The notes under the pieces were generated by a model. It searched no databases and was not told where the DNA came from. It worked only from the letters and a program-made list of their open reading frames with translations. From Massilia rubra (GTDB lineage: Bacteria > Pseudomonadota > Gammaproteobacteria > Burkholderiales > Burkholderiaceae_D): a DNA stretch of 64,000 nucleotides. The position numbers and the translations under genes were made by a program. The DNA lies in the NCBI RefSeq assembly GCF_011682065.1, contig NZ_VUYU01000002.1, positions 62,001 through 126,000 on the forward strand, given 5' to 3'. This document shows, one piece after another, positions 43,907 through 53,177 of the stretch (position 1 is its first letter; each line of letters starts with the position of its first letter).

Positions 43907-46264
43907 ATGCGCGTTGCCATCCTCGGATTTGCCTGTGGTGCCGCCGTGCTGCAAGTGCAGGCGCAACTGCCATCGCCATCAACTATCGCGGCCTTCGCAG
44001 TTGTCGCATTCCTGCTTTGCTTCCTGCGCGGTGTTCCCAGGGTGGCCATGGCCGGCGCGCTTGCCGGTTTCTGCTGGGCGGCCTTGCTGGCGCAGTTGGC
44101 GCTGGCGCCCGAACTGGCCAGGGCCGACGAGGGGCGCGACATCACCGTGGTCGGTACCATCGACAGCTTGCCGTACCGCTTCGGGCAGGGGGTGCGTTTC
44201 AACTTCAAGGTCGAACGCGTGCTTGGCGACGCGGTGGCGGTGCCGCCGCGCGTGTCACTGTCGTGGTATGCAGGCTATGGCGACGCGCTGCAAGCGGTGC
44301 CAGACGTGCAGCCCGGCGAGCGCTGGCAACTCGTCGTGCGCCTGCAACGCCCGCACGGCAACGCCAATCCGCATGGTTTCGATTACGAAGCGTGGCTGCT
44401 GGAGCAGGGCGTGCGCGCCACCGGCTACGTGCGCGCGGAAGGCGACAGGAACCGTCGTCTCGACAGCTTCGTATTCGGATTTTCCAACGTGGTCGAACAT
44501 TGCCGCGCCACGCTGCGCGAACGCATTCTGCGCGCGCTGCCGGGCAAGCAATATGCGGGCGTGATCGTGGCGCTGGTGGTTGGCGACCAGCGATCGATCG
44601 GCCAGGCCGACTGGAATGTGTTCAATCGTACCGGCGTGGGACATTTGATTTCGATCTCCGGGCTGCACATTACAATGGTCTCCGGGCTGTTTGCCGCGCT
44701 CGCGTCGGTTCTGTGGCGTCGCTCGTTCTTCACCGGCGCCCAGCTGTCGCTGTGGATGCCGGCCCCAAAAGTCGCCGCCCTGACCGGGGCCATGGTGGCG
44801 CTGGCGTACGTGCTGCTGGCCGGCTTCGGCGTGCCGGCGCAGCGCACGCTGTACATGCTGGCGGTGGTGGCCGCCGCGCTGTGGTTCGGGCGGCTCACGC
44901 AGGTCTCGCACGTGCTGTGCGTGGCGCTTGGCGTGGTCGTCCTGATCGACCCGTGGGCGATCGCCTCGCCTGGCTTCTGGCTCTCGTTCGGCGCGGTGGC
45001 GGCGATTCTGTTCGCCACCACCGGCCGCACCGCCGTCACCGAGCCGCGCTGGCGCGGCATGCTGCTGGTGGGCGCGCATACCCAGTACGTGGTCACGCTC
45101 GCGCTGGTGCCGCTGACGATGCTGCTGTTCTCGCAGGTGTCCGTTGTCAGTCCGCTGGCCAACGCGCTGGCGATCCCGGTCGTCAGCTTCATCGTCACGC
45201 CGCTCGCACTGGCCGGCAGCATGCTGCCGGCGCCACTATCGACCTTGCTGCTGAACGTGGCCCACTACGCCGTGCAGGCCTTAGCCTGGGTGCTGACCTG
45301 GTGCGCGGGGTCGCGCTTTGCGGTGTGGAGCGCACCGACCCCGGAGCCATGGCTGTTCGCGTTCGCAGCCATCGGCACCGTGTGGATGCTCGCTCCGCGC
45401 GGCTGGCCGCATCGCTGGAGCGGGCTGGCGGCGTGGCTGCCGCTGCTGACCGCCCAGCCAAGCCATCCGCCGCCGGGCGAGGTCGCCGTGACCGCGTTCG
45501 ATGTGGGGCAGGGCATGGCCCTGCTGATCGAAACCAGCGGGCACCGGCTGCTGTACGATACCGGCCCCGCGTACACGCCCGAGTCGAACGGCGCGAACCG
45601 GGTGATCCTGCCATATTTGAGGGCGCGCGGCATCGCCCACCTCGATGGCGTCATCGTCAGCCACAGCGATATCGACCACGCCGGCGGCGCTCTGACATTG
45701 CTCGACGCGGTCGGCGTGGGTTGGGTGGCGTCGTCGCTGTGGTACGACCATCCGATCGTCAAGGCCGCGCCGCATCATGTACGCTGCGCCGGCGGGCAAC
45801 AGTGGACATGGGATGGGGTGCGCTTCGAGATGCTGCATCCGACCATGGCAAGTTACGACGATCCCGGCCTGAAACCGAATGCGCGTGGCTGCGTGCTGAG
45901 GATCAGCGCTGGCGATCATGCGATCCTGCTGGCGGGCGATATCGAAGCGGCGCAGGAGGCGCAACTGGTGGCCGGCTCGGCGCCGCTGCTGCGCGCCGAT
46001 GTTTTGCTGGCGCCGCATCACGGCAGCGGGACTTCATCGACCCCGCCTTTTCTTGCGGCCGTGCGGCCACGCCTGGTGCTGTTCCAGGTGGGCTACCGCA
46101 ATCGCTATCGTCATCCCAAGAAAGAGGTGGTGGAGCGTTACGAAAAACTTGGTATCGAGCGCTTGCGCACCGATGAATCGGGGGCCATTATGCTCGATTC
46201 GGCCAATGCCTTCGCACCGGTCGTGTATCGCCGCGCTCATGCGCGTTATTGGTATGGTAATTAG
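43907..46264 (+). CDS. comEC: DNA uptake channel ComEC/Rec2
   Basis: 785 residues, usual length. Hydrophobic N-terminus, then the DUF4131 OB-like domain (about 80-200), the multi-spanning Competence domain (about 200-490; HLISISGLHITMVSGL is a family hallmark), and a C-terminal metallo-beta-lactamase-like domain (about 520-785) with FDVGQGMALLI, HSDIDHAGG and APHHGSGTSST. It translocates single-stranded DNA across the inner membrane during natural transformation. No other competence genes are nearby. Confidence 0.93.
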   Translation: MRVAILGFACGAAVLQVQAQLPSPSTIAAFAVVAFLLCFLRGVPRVAMAGALAGFCWAALLAQLALAPELARADEGRDITVVGTIDSLPYRFGQGVRFNFKVERVLGDAVAVPPRVSLSWYAGYGDALQAVPDVQPGERWQLVVRLQRPHGNANPHGFDYEAWLLEQGVRATGYVRAEGDRNRRLDSFVFGFSNVVEHCRATLRERILRALPGKQYAGVIVALVVGDQRSIGQADWNVFNRTGVGHLISISGLHITMVSGLFAALASVLWRRSFFTGAQLSLWMPAPKVAALTGAMVALAYVLLAGFGVPAQRTLYMLAVVAAALWFGRLTQVSHVLCVALGVVVLIDPWAIASPGFWLSFGAVAAILFATTGRTAVTEPRWRGMLLVGAHTQYVVTLALVPLTMLLFSQVSVVSPLANALAIPVVSFIVTPLALAGSMLPAPLSTLLLNVAHYAVQALAWVLTWCAGSRFAVWSAPTPEPWLFAFAAIGTVWMLAPRGWPHRWSGLAAWLPLLTAQPSHPPPGEVAVTAFDVGQGMALLIETSGHRLLYDTGPAYTPESNGANRVILPYLRARGIAHLDGVIVSHSDIDHAGGALTLLDAVGVGWVASSLWYDHPIVKAAPHHVRCAGGQQWTWDGVRFEMLHPTMASYDDPGLKPNARGCVLRISAGDHAILLAGDIEAAQEAQLVAGSAPLLRADVLLAPHHGSGTSSTPPFLAAVRPRLVLFQVGYRNRYRHPKKEVVERYEKLGIERLRTDESGAIMLDSANAFAPVVYRRAHARYWYGN

Positions 46265-46292
46265 TCACTCGCTTCGTCGAGAAAGGGCGTCA

Positions 46293-46802
46293 ATGAATAC
46301 GGTCGATCTGAAAGCCGACATCGTTCCTGGCGAGGGCGCCGCGGGCTTTCAACTGGGAGTGCACATGACGCAGGCGCGCTCCATTTTTGCGCGCGTTCTC
46401 CGGTGGGACAGTGCACGAGGCCCGTTGCGCGACGCGGTTGCGCAATGCGATGGTTGGCTGATGGCGCCTGCGGTGTCAGCGCAGGGCGAGCGCCAGGGGC
46501 CGTCGTTCTATTATCGGCGCGGCGCGGTCGAACTGCATTTTAGCGAGCAGGGGACGCTGGGGACAATTGCGGTCTTCAATGGCTATGCGGGCACCTTGTT
46601 TGGAAAAATTCGCATCGGCGACGAACTGGCCAGCGTGACCCAGTTTTGCGACGTGTTCTTCGACGAAGACGAAGACATGCATTATCCGAAAGACAGTGCC
46701 GTCACGGGCCTGGCCTTCGGCGCTGAATTTGAACCTTTGGCACGGGCGCCATCGCAGCGGATTTTCGGGATATATATCTTTAACCAGCCAGCGGCAGCAT
46801 GA
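46293..46802 (+). CDS. Hypothetical protein
   Basis: 169 residues from the ATG at 46293 with GAAAGG upstream. Soluble, no signal. The segments GAAGFQLGVHMTQARSIFARVL and YYRRGAVELHFSEQGTLGTIAVFNGYAGTLFGKIRIGDELASVTQFCDVFFDEDEDMHYP suggest a compact beta-rich domain of the sort seen in immunity-like or SMI1-like proteins, but I cannot assign it. Its 3' end overlaps the histidine kinase gene of the other strand by 23 bases. Confidence 0.6.
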   Translation: MNTVDLKADIVPGEGAAGFQLGVHMTQARSIFARVLRWDSARGPLRDAVAQCDGWLMAPAVSAQGERQGPSFYYRRGAVELHFSEQGTLGTIAVFNGYAGTLFGKIRIGDELASVTQFCDVFFDEDEDMHYPKDSAVTGLAFGAEFEPLARAPSQRIFGIYIFNQPAAA

Positions 46803-48210
46803 TGTCGACCCGCAGACCGCCGCCTTCACGGTTGCTGGCCCTGATCGTGCCTTGATGGGCGTCGATGACCCGCTGCGCGATCGCCAGGCCGAGTCCATGT
46901 CCGTCGACGTTGTTGCTGGTCGCGTTCGAGCGGAAGAACGGCTGGAAGATCGACGCCAGGTCCGCCTGCGCCACGCCCGGCCCACGGTCGCACACCGACA
47001 AGCGCACCCGATCGGCGTCGGCGCTGACGCCGATCTCGATCACGCCGCCCTCGCTACTATGCTTGATGGCGTTGCGGATCACGTTCTCGATGGCGCTCCA
47101 CAGCAGGTCCGGCGCGCCGCGCACGGTCACAATCGCCTGCCCGGACAGGGCAATGCGGCGTGCGCACTGCTCGGCTTCGAAGCGCGCGTCGGTCACGATG
47201 TCGTCGACCAGGTCCATGAACGCGATATCCTCGTAGCGCGGCAGCGCGCTCGCCACTTCCAGGTGCGACAAGGTCAGCAGCTCTCCGACCAGCTTATCCA
47301 TGCGCACGCTCTCGCGCTCGATGCGCTCCAAAGACGCCCCGATCTTGTCCGGCTGCTGGTGCGCCAGGCCGATGGCCGCCTGCAAGCGCGCCAGCGGCGA
47401 GCGCAGTTCGTGCGAGACGTCGTGCAGCAGGCGGCGCTGGCCGTCCATCAGGGTGCGCAACTGGCCGCTCATGCGGTCGAAATCGCGTCCCAGATCATTG
47501 AGTTCATCGCCGCGCACCCCTTTGACTTCCGTAAAACGGGGCGACAGGTCGCCGCCGGCGGCCGCTTCGAACGCGCCGCGCAAGGCCCGGATCGGGCGCG
47601 AAAAATACCATGCCAGCAGGGCCGCGAACAGCAGGCTGGCCAGGGTCGCGCCGGCCATGGTGATATACGGTAGCAGTTGGCGGTTTGGCGGCGGCCGGCG
47701 CTGCTCGCCCGGCGCTCCGGGACGCGGGCCCGGGCCGAAGCCGTCCGGCGGCATCTGGCGCGGCCCCGCACCGGCGCCGCCTGGCCCGCGCTGGTCGAGC
47801 CAGCGCACAAACACCAGGAAGCGTTCGCCGTCCGGCGCCGTCAATGTGCGCACCACATTCAGGCGCGCCGGGTGCGCCAGCATGCGTTCGGCCTGGGCCC
47901 GCAGCGCCGGCGTGACGGTCCGTCCCAGCATCTCGCGCCCGCTCGCATCGATGACGAAAATGCTGTGGCGCGTGGTGCCGCCAACCAGTTCGCGCAACGC
48001 CGCGCTGCCGCCGTACTTCAGCGTGGCGGCCGCGGTATCGATCATGAATTCGGCTGACGGCCCGCTATCGATACCGGTCGCGCGCGGCGAGTCCCCCACC
48101 GCCTGCGTGCGCGCCTGGTCGCGCAGCCAGAACACGGCGCCCACGCCTATCGTGGCCGCCAGCTGCGCCAGCAGGATCGACAGGAAGAACTTCCAGAACA
48201 GGCGGCCCAT
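46780..48210 (-). CDS. Sensor histidine kinase, CpxA-like
   Basis: 476 residues. TM1 is at about 7-28. A periplasmic sensor of about 140 residues ends in a Pro/Gly-rich stretch. TM2 is near residue 180, then HAMP (FSRPIRALRGAFEAAAGGDLSPRF), the phosphoacceptor His in LLHDVSHELRSPLARLQ, N-box NVIRNAIKHS, G1 VCDRGPGV and G2 GHGLGLAIA. Layout and partner match CpxA, which senses envelope stress. The gene lies 8 bases after its response regulator. A CpxP/Spy-like gene lies divergently upstream. Confidence 0.85.
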   Translation of the reverse strand: MGRLFWKFFLSILLAQLAATIGVGAVFWLRDQARTQAVGDSPRATGIDSGPSAEFMIDTAAATLKYGGSAALRELVGGTTRHSIFVIDASGREMLGRTVTPALRAQAERMLAHPARLNVVRTLTAPDGERFLVFVRWLDQRGPGGAGAGPRQMPPDGFGPGPRPGAPGEQRRPPPNRQLLPYITMAGATLASLLFAALLAWYFSRPIRALRGAFEAAAGGDLSPRFTEVKGVRGDELNDLGRDFDRMSGQLRTLMDGQRRLLHDVSHELRSPLARLQAAIGLAHQQPDKIGASLERIERESVRMDKLVGELLTLSHLEVASALPRYEDIAFMDLVDDIVTDARFEAEQCARRIALSGQAIVTVRGAPDLLWSAIENVIRNAIKHSSEGGVIEIGVSADADRVRLSVCDRGPGVAQADLASIFQPFFRSNATSNNVDGHGLGLAIAQRVIDAHQGTIRASNREGGGLRVDIMLPLAG

Positions 48211-48218
48211 GCTGGCGC

Positions 48219-48905
48219 CTAGTCGCGAATGAGCTGGTAACCGAGGCGGTACACCGTCTGCAGGCAGGAGCGGCCGTCGGCCAGGGTGCCGAGCTTGTGC
48301 CGCAGGCTGCTCAGGTGGACGTCGATATTGCGGTCGAAGCGCGCCATCGGCCGTCCCAGTCCTTGTTCCGACAGGTCGTTCTTGCTGACCGGGCGCCCCG
48401 CATTGCGCGCCAGGACTTCCAGCAGGTTGAATTCGGTGCTGGTCAGTTCCAGCGCCACGCCGTCCCAGCTGGCGCGGCGCCGGGCCGGCTGCATCGACAG
48501 CTTGCCGACGTTGATGGTGACGCCGTCGCCATCGTCGCGCGGGGCGTTGGTGCGGCGCAGGATGGCGCGGATGCGCGCCGTCAGTTCGCGCGGGGTGCAT
48601 GGCTTGGTCACGTAATCGTCCGCGCCCAGCTCCAGCCCGAGAATGCGGTCGGTGTCGTCGCCGCGCCCGGTCAGCATGAGCACCGGCATGTGGCTGCGGG
48701 CGCGGATCCGGCGCAGCGTTTCGAGGCCGTTCATATGCGGCATCATCACATCGAGCACCGCGATGGCGCTGCGTCCGGACAGCGCCTCGCGCGCGCCGGC
48801 CTCGCCGTCATGCGCGCAGCTGACGCGAAATCCTTCCTGCTCCAGGTATTCGCGGAACATTCCGACCAGTTCAACGTCGTCATCGATTAATAGCACTTGG
48901 TTCAT
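48219..48905 (-). CDS. OmpR-family response regulator, CpxR-like
   Basis: 228 residues from the ATG at 48905. The receiver domain has acidic DDD near residue 9, the phosphoacceptor Asp in IAVLDVMMP, Thr in LTGRGD and Lys in DDYVTKPC. The winged-helix DNA-binding domain follows (about 130-228; LTSTEFNLLEVLARNAGRPVSKNDL, VHLSSLRHKLG). The match to CpxR is supported by a GTAAA-N5-GTAAA box between this gene and a CpxP-like gene. Confidence 0.88.
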   Translation of the reverse strand: MNQVLLIDDDVELVGMFREYLEQEGFRVSCAHDGEAGAREALSGRSAIAVLDVMMPHMNGLETLRRIRARSHMPVLMLTGRGDDTDRILGLELGADDYVTKPCTPRELTARIRAILRRTNAPRDDGDGVTINVGKLSMQPARRRASWDGVALELTSTEFNLLEVLARNAGRPVSKNDLSEQGLGRPMARFDRNIDVHLSSLRHKLGTLADGRSCLQTVYRLGYQLIRD

Positions 48906-48956
48906 GCGGCCATCATAGCAAACCGGCGACCCTGTGATCACCGGCGGGGCAGTCTC

Positions 48957-48971
48957 TTTACGTGCTTTTAC
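48957..48971. promoter_or_regulatory. CpxR-type binding box
   Basis: TTTAC-GTGCT-TTTAC reads GTAAA-N5-GTAAA on the minus strand, a perfect match to the CpxR consensus. A further TTTAC lies at 48988-48992. It is placed between the divergent cpxR-like and cpxP-like genes and could autoregulate both. Confidence 0.75.
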
Positions 48972-49043
48972 GAGTCGCTAACACCGCTTTACATCGTGGC
49001 CTCGCACAATGGAGTCCTTCGTAACGCACCGACAGGAACCGCC

Positions 49044-49481
49044 ATGAAAAACATGCAACACCGCGCACTTGCCCTCTTGTTGAGCAGCGCCTGCCTCGGC
49101 GCCATTGCCGCGCCGGTCGAAGGCGGCATGCCGCCACCGGGTCCGATGATGGGCGAGCGCGGCCCGCACCAGCGCGGCCCCGGCTTTGCGCACGGCGTCG
49201 ACCTGAGCGACGCCCAGGAAGACAAAGTCTTCGCCATCATGCATGCGCAGGAACCGAAACGGCGCGCGTACACCCGCACCTTGCATCATTCACAAGACGC
49301 ACTGCGCGCCCTGGGCGCGGGCGAGCAGTTTGATGACGCCAGGGCGTCGTCGCTGGCGCAGGCGGCCGGCGCTGCGCTGGCCGCGCTGGCGCTGCTCGAG
49401 GCGCGCACCGATGCGCAGGTGCGCGCCGTACTCACGCCGGAGCAGCGCAAGCAGTCCATTGCACGTCGGCAATTTGATTAA
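49044..49481 (+). CDS. Spy/CpxP-family periplasmic protein
   Basis: 145 residues from the ATG at 49044. The signal peptide is cleaved near AIAA (about residue 22). The mature protein starts with a Pro/Gly/Met-rich stretch, then helical segments with VDLSDAQEDKVFAIMHAQEPKRRAYTRTLH and LTPEQRKQSIARR. The LTPEQ motif and overall size fit the Spy/CpxP chaperone family, which protects periplasmic proteins and inhibits CpxA. A CpxR box lies 73 bases upstream. Confidence 0.82.
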   Translation: MKNMQHRALALLLSSACLGAIAAPVEGGMPPPGPMMGERGPHQRGPGFAHGVDLSDAQEDKVFAIMHAQEPKRRAYTRTLHHSQDALRALGAGEQFDDARASSLAQAAGAALAALALLEARTDAQVRAVLTPEQRKQSIARRQFD

Positions 49482-49512
49482 CCCACCTGATTCGGAACCA
49501 AAGGAGCACATA

Positions 49513-50364
49513 ATGGAACACCACGACCACAGCTTGGCCCAGGACATTCAAACGATGCTCGATATGACGCTGAGCCGGCGCCAGTCGCTGCGCTGGATGT
49601 TCGCCTCGGCCGCAGCCCTGCCGCTGGCGGCCTGCGGCGGCGGTGGCGACGCCGGCGACAGCACCACCCCGGCCAGCGGCGCCACGCCCGCCACCCCAGC
49701 CAGCGGCGCCGGCACGTCCTGCGCGCTCATTCCCGAGGAAACCGGCGGCCCGTATCCGGCCGACGGCACCAACAGCAGCGTGGGCGGGGTGGCCAATGCG
49801 CTGATCCTGGCCGGCATCGTGCGGCCCGACATCCGCGCCAGCATCGCCGGCGCCACCGGGGTCGCCGCCGGCGTGCCTTTGATAATCAAGCTGCAGATGG
49901 TGAACGTGAAATCTAGCTGCGCCTCGCTGGCCGGCGCCACCGTCTACCTGTGGCACTGCGACCGCGAAGGGCGCTACTCCATGTATTCCAGCGGCGTCAC
50001 TGGCGAAAACTACCTGCGCGGCGTGCAGGAGGCCGACGCCAACGGCGTGGTTACCTTCACCACCATCTTCCCGGGCTGCTACGCGGGGCGCATGCCGCAC
50101 GTGCACTTCGAGGTCTATCCGAGCCTGGCCAAGAGCACCAGCGCGGCCAACCGCATCAAGACGTCCCAGTTCGGCTTTCCGACGGCGATGCTGGCCGAGG
50201 CCTACGCGAGCACCGGTTACACGGCCAGCGTGCGCAATCTGGCCAACATCAGCTACGCCACCGACAATGTGTTCAGCGACGGCAGCGCGCTGCAAATCGC
50301 CAGCGTGACGGGCAGCGCAAGCCTCGGATACGTGGCTACGCTGACAGTAGGGGTTTCCCTCTAA
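49513..50364 (+). CDS. Intradiol dioxygenase-like lipoprotein
   Basis: 283 residues from the ATG at 49513 (AAGGAG upstream). A twin-arginine-like SRRQSLRWMF precedes a hydrophobic stretch and lipobox LAAC, followed by a Gly/Ser/Thr/Pro tether. The core follows protocatechuate 3,4-dioxygenase-like proteins: EETGGPYPADG, the metal-site Tyr in VYLWHCDREGRYSMYS, FTTIFPGCYAGRMPHVHFEVYP with the His-x-His pair. Iron-dependent ring cleavage outside the cytoplasm is possible; the family also contains uncharacterised members. It starts 31 bases after the cpxP-like gene, possibly within its regulon. Confidence 0.8.
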   Translation: MEHHDHSLAQDIQTMLDMTLSRRQSLRWMFASAAALPLAACGGGGDAGDSTTPASGATPATPASGAGTSCALIPEETGGPYPADGTNSSVGGVANALILAGIVRPDIRASIAGATGVAAGVPLIIKLQMVNVKSSCASLAGATVYLWHCDREGRYSMYSSGVTGENYLRGVQEADANGVVTFTTIFPGCYAGRMPHVHFEVYPSLAKSTSAANRIKTSQFGFPTAMLAEAYASTGYTASVRNLANISYATDNVFSDGSALQIASVTGSASLGYVATLTVGVSL

Positions 50365-50404
50365 ACCTGTACGGCCGGCCGGGAAATCGCCTTACAATCG
50401 AAAA

Positions 50405-51214
50405 ATGACGACACCGATCCTCCATTTTTCACACGGTAACAGCTTCCCGGCCGGTAGCTACACCAAGTTCTTCGACCAGCTGCGCACGGACTTCGATATT
50501 CGCGCCGTCGACATGTACGGCCACGATCCGGCCTATCCGGTCAGCGACGGCTGGCCCAAGCTGGTCGAGCACCTGATCGCCACGCTCGAGAGCTACGGCG
50601 AGCCGTCCATCCTGGTCGGTCACTCGCTGGGCGGGATGCTGAGCATGATGGCGGCGCGCCAGCGGCCCGACCTGGTGCGCTGCGTGGTGATGCTCGATTC
50701 GCCGGTGGTGGCGGGCTGGCGCGCCATGCTGTGGCGCGTGGTGAAGTCGAAGCAAAGCTGGAGCGATTACCTGTCGCCGGCGCGCCTGTCTCGGCGCCGC
50801 CGCACCGTGTGGCCGAGCGTGCAGGCGGCCTACGACCATTTCATTTCCAAGCCGGTGTTCGCCAGCTGGGCGCCGGGCGTGCTGCACGACTACCTGGAAC
50901 ACGGCCTGGAACCGCACCCGGACGGCGTGCAGCTGCGCTTTTCACGCGAGGTGGAGACCGAGATTTACCGTGGCCTGCCGCACCACCTGGGCAGCGTGAT
51001 GGACAAGGCCTACCCGGTGCCGATCGGCTTCATCGCCGGCACCGAATCGGTGGAGCTGCGCCAGGCCGGCCTGGACGCCACGCGCAAGCTGGTGGGCGAC
51101 AATTTTGCCGAGATCCCCGGCGGCGGCCATCTGTTCCCGATGGAGTCGCCCGAGCTGGCGGGGCGCCTGACGCGCGAGATGATCGCCAGATTGCTCGCGC
51201 AGCGCCAGGGTTGA
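50405..51214 (+). CDS. Alpha/beta hydrolase
   Basis: 269 residues, cytoplasmic. It has an N-terminal HGNSFPAGSY oxyanion region, the nucleophile Ser in VGHSLGGML, an Asp near IAGTESVELRQAGLD and a His in EIPGGGHLFPME. This is the full triad of an esterase or C-C hydrolase type fold. Substrate not predictable. It has no close operon partner; the dioxygenase-like gene ends 40 bases upstream on the same strand, so joint transcription is possible. Confidence 0.85.
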   Translation: MTTPILHFSHGNSFPAGSYTKFFDQLRTDFDIRAVDMYGHDPAYPVSDGWPKLVEHLIATLESYGEPSILVGHSLGGMLSMMAARQRPDLVRCVVMLDSPVVAGWRAMLWRVVKSKQSWSDYLSPARLSRRRRTVWPSVQAAYDHFISKPVFASWAPGVLHDYLEHGLEPHPDGVQLRFSREVETEIYRGLPHHLGSVMDKAYPVPIGFIAGTESVELRQAGLDATRKLVGDNFAEIPGGGHLFPMESPELAGRLTREMIARLLAQRQG

Positions 51215-51256
51215 CGATTCCCGGGCGCGGCCAACGCCGCGCCCGGGAGGACCGCA

Positions 51257-51940
51257 TCAGCCGCGCGGATAGGGTGGAATCGGTCCGGCCTGCTCCGCGT
51301 CGGCCCCAGGCGCCGTATCCGGCAAGCCGGCGCTGGCGATCAGTCCACGCAGAAACACCAGGATCAAGCGTCCCGACGGATCGGGCCGTCCCCCCACTCT
51401 TTGCAGCGCCAGGCCATGCGTCAGCGCCATGAAGGCCCCCGCGAGCTCCTCCGGTTCGGCCGGCGGCGTGCGTCCGAGCACGGCGAATAATCTGCCGACC
51501 ACGCGGCCAAGCCCGGCCCGGTGCGCATCCCACACCGTCTGGTACTCGAGCGCGAACGTCGGGCTGCGATTGGCGTGCAGCTGCAGCTCGATCGACAGCA
51601 TGCACCAGTCGGCATCGTTGTTGAGCGTGGCAGCCCAGGATTCCAGCTCGCTCAAAATCTGTTCCGGCGCGCGCCCGTCACTGTCGATGACCTTGGACAG
51701 TTGCGCGGCTTCGGCCGCCATATGCCCCCGCAGCAACTCCAAAAGAACCTCCTCCTTGCTGGCAAAGTTCGAGTAGAAGGCCCCCTGCGAATACCCCGCC
51801 CCATCGGCGATATCGCGGATCGACGTGCCTCCATAGCCGGTCGTGACAAACAGCTGGCGCGCGGTGTCGATCAGGCGCGTGCGCGTCTGGGCCTGGCTTT
51901 CCTCGCGCGACAAGCGCTTTCGTGGTGTGGTTTGACTCAT
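51257..51940 (-). CDS. TetR-family transcriptional regulator
   Basis: 227 residues from the ATG at 51940 (MSQTTPRKR). An N-terminal helix-turn-helix, ARQLFVTTGYGGTSIRDIADGAGYSQGAFYSNFASKEEVLLELL, is typical of TetR/AcrR. The C-terminal ligand domain is unassigned. It is divergent from an epimerase-family gene 109 bases away, its likely target, and repeat motifs suitable as operators lie between them. Confidence 0.9.
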   Translation of the reverse strand: MSQTTPRKRLSREESQAQTRTRLIDTARQLFVTTGYGGTSIRDIADGAGYSQGAFYSNFASKEEVLLELLRGHMAAEAAQLSKVIDSDGRAPEQILSELESWAATLNNDADWCMLSIELQLHANRSPTFALEYQTVWDAHRAGLGRVVGRLFAVLGRTPPAEPEELAGAFMALTHGLALQRVGGRPDPSGRLILVFLRGLIASAGLPDTAPGADAEQAGPIPPYPRG

Positions 51941-51950
51941 ACCCATAAAG

Positions 51951-52032
51951 ATATCATATGAACTCTGGATATGGTCTGAAATATTGCTTGACATGCCTGG
52001 ATGTCTCACGCACACTAAATATCACTTGAACT
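51951..52032. promoter_or_regulatory. Repeated TetR-operator-like motifs
   Basis: ATATCATATGAACT (51951-51964) and ATATCACTTGAACT (52019-52032) differ at two bases and share a TCA-N2-TGA core. A third related TGATAT-GAAC lies at the epimerase start (about 52045-52054). They occupy the space between the divergent tetR and epimerase genes. Confidence 0.4.
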
Positions 52033-52048
52033 TTGAAAATCATCTGAT

Positions 52049-53077
52049 ATGAACACAAACACCCAACTGAGGTCCGCCTTCGTCACCGGCGCGACTGGCC
52101 TGCTCGGCAACAACCTGGTGCGCGAGCTGATCGGGCGCGGCGTTTCCGTCAAGGCGCTGGTTCGCTCTCTGGAGAAGGGCCGGCAACAATTCGGGGAACT
52201 GGAAGGCATCGAACTGGTGTTGGGCGACATGGCGGACGTGCCCGCCTTCGCCGACAAGCTGCGGGGATGCGATGTCGTGTTTCACACGGCGGCCTTCTTC
52301 CGGGACAACTACAAGGGCGGCAGCCACTGGCAGGAACTCAAGCGCATCAATGTCGACGGGACCCGCTCGCTCATCGAACACGCTTACGGCGGCGGCGCCC
52401 GGCGTTTTGTCCAAACCTCATCGATTGCCGTGCTCAATGGTGAACCGGGCGCGCCCATCGACGAATCCTGCTTGCGCGAGCTGGACGATGCGGACGACTA
52501 TTACCGCAGCAAGATATTGGCCGATCAAGCCGTGCTGGACTTTCTGGAAAGCCACCCTGAGATGCACGCCAGCCTGGTTCTGCCCGGCTGGATGTGGGGA
52601 CCGGCGGACATCGGTCCCACCTCGTCGGGACAATTTGTCAACGATGTGGTGCTCGGCAAATTGCCGGGGCTGGTGCCAGGCAGTTTTTCCGTGGTCGACG
52701 CGCGCGACGTGGCGCAGGCGCACATCGCGGCGGCGCTGCACGGGCAACGCGGCGGACGCTACCTGGCGGCGGGCCGCCACATGACAATGCGGCAACTGGT
52801 GCCTATGCTGGGCAAGATCGCCGGCGTCAAGACGCCGGAGCGCAATCTGCCCTTACCCCTCTTGTATGCCTTGGCGGCGGTGCAGGAACTCTACGCGCGC
52901 ATCACCGGCAAGCCCGTTCTGCTCAGCCTGGCTACGGTGCGCCTGATGGTCAAGGAAGCCGGACGCAGCCACTTCAACCACGCCAAGAGCGAGCGCGAAC
53001 TCGCACTGAAGTTCAGGCCGCTTGAACAAACCATGGCGGATACCGTCGCGTGGTATCGCAGCCATGGCTGGTTTTGA
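52049..53077 (+). CDS. NAD-dependent epimerase/dehydratase (extended SDR)
   Basis: 342 residues. Cofactor motif is TGATGLLGNN at residues 14-23. The active-site Tyr-xxx-Lys is DYYRSKILAD, with Ser in VQTSSIAVL. The C-terminus carries a LLYALAAVQELYARITGKPVLLS helix typical of the dihydroflavonol-reductase-like or 3-beta-HSD-like branch. It probably reduces a carbonyl of a small molecule; the substrate is unknown. It is probably repressed by the divergent TetR protein. Confidence 0.85.
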   Translation: MNTNTQLRSAFVTGATGLLGNNLVRELIGRGVSVKALVRSLEKGRQQFGELEGIELVLGDMADVPAFADKLRGCDVVFHTAAFFRDNYKGGSHWQELKRINVDGTRSLIEHAYGGGARRFVQTSSIAVLNGEPGAPIDESCLRELDDADDYYRSKILADQAVLDFLESHPEMHASLVLPGWMWGPADIGPTSSGQFVNDVVLGKLPGLVPGSFSVVDARDVAQAHIAAALHGQRGGRYLAAGRHMTMRQLVPMLGKIAGVKTPERNLPLPLLYALAAVQELYARITGKPVLLSLATVRLMVKEAGRSHFNHAKSERELALKFRPLEQTMADTVAWYRSHGWF

Positions 53078-53177
53078 CGCAACGTTTCCCGCGCGCCGGC
53101 CTGGCGACTGTCGCTGGCAGGGACTTTTCGCGTAAAATCGCGGGAAAATCCCTATTCTCTCTTCTGGAACGACACGT

